From 43-108 sp001915545 (GTDB taxonomy: Bacteria > Bacteroidota > Bacteroidia > Bacteroidales > Bacteroidaceae), in contig CABUGV010000057.1 in the NCBI GenBank assembly GCA_902491215.1, positions 1 through 15,193 of the forward strand: 15,193 nt of DNA, read 5' to 3'. Of the stretch, positions 15,106 to 15,193 are shown in pieces (within the stretch, counting starts at the first letter, position 1; the number at the start of each line of letters is the position of its first letter). The notes beneath the pieces were generated by a model. The model saw nothing but the letters and a program-made list of their open reading frames with translations, had not been told where the DNA came from and did no database searches. Made by a program: the position numbers and the translations under genes.

Positions 15106-15158
15106 CACCTCCCTCCTCCGCCCTTGGAGCGTAGCGGAAAGGGCGGAGGAGGGAGGTG
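15106..15158. repeat. GC-rich 20-bp perfect inverted repeat with 13-base loop
   Basis: The arms 15106-15125 (CACCTCCCTCCTCCGCCCTT) and 15139-15158 are exact reverse complements around the loop GGAGCGTAGCGGA. One arm is almost pure pyrimidine and the other almost pure purine. It stands out sharply from the A+T-rich surroundings and lies in no gene. It resembles a dispersed intergenic palindrome or a very strong terminator stem, though no T run follows on either strand. Confidence 0.75.
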
Positions 15159-15193
15159 CAAGCTCGGCTTCGGGTCATCCGGCAATACAAAAT

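Overview
The window looks like chromosomal DNA from a gut-type member of the Bacteroidales (Bacteroides, Phocaeicola or Prevotella relatives). The signs are a GLPGLI-family protein paired with a CarboxypepD_reg/TonB-plug outer-membrane barrel, a GG-leader peptide of the Bacteroidales natural-product type, a GH115 glucuronidase with an AraC regulator, and promoter boxes fitting the Bacteroidota -7 pattern TAnnTTTG. No ribosomal RNA, tRNA or CRISPR array was recognised.

Region 1 (about 1-6900, all on the minus strand, transcribed right to left) reads as one operon for a ribosomally made, modified peptide. In transcription order it holds a GT4 glycosyltransferase, a C39-like/VKOR/thioredoxin protein, an 87-residue GG-leader precursor with six cysteines, a GLPGLI-family secreted protein, a large outer-membrane barrel, and at the window edge a 34-residue ORF that resembles the start of a LanC-like cyclase. 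Together they suggest an exported, disulfide-bonded and possibly glycosylated peptide with its own envelope proteins. Two parts look broken. The C39-VKOR-Trx gene is split by a frameshift in a run of seven A, and one extra A would restore a 514-residue protein. The LanC-like frame stops early. The locus may be decaying, may switch by slippage, or may carry a sequencing error at the homopolymer.

Region 2 (about 6900-8100) is mostly non-coding. It contains short degenerate repeats, one unrecognised plus-strand gene (7381-7851), and a promoter-like box followed by a 13-bp stem that together resemble a small RNA gene.

Region 3 (8107-11976) is a divergent pair: an AraC-family regulator (minus) and a secreted GH115 xylan alpha-glucuronidase (plus). 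Their short shared intergenic region carries a strong 12-bp inverted repeat that is a good operator candidate.

Region 4 (12275-14132, minus strand) is a nitrogen-uptake operon: a PII signal protein followed by an AmtB ammonium channel, ending in a strong terminator. It is visibly richer in G+C than the peptide cluster.

Region 5 (14133-15193) is A+T-rich and non-coding, with a decayed IS transposase C-terminus and a very GC-rich 20-bp hairpin near the right end.
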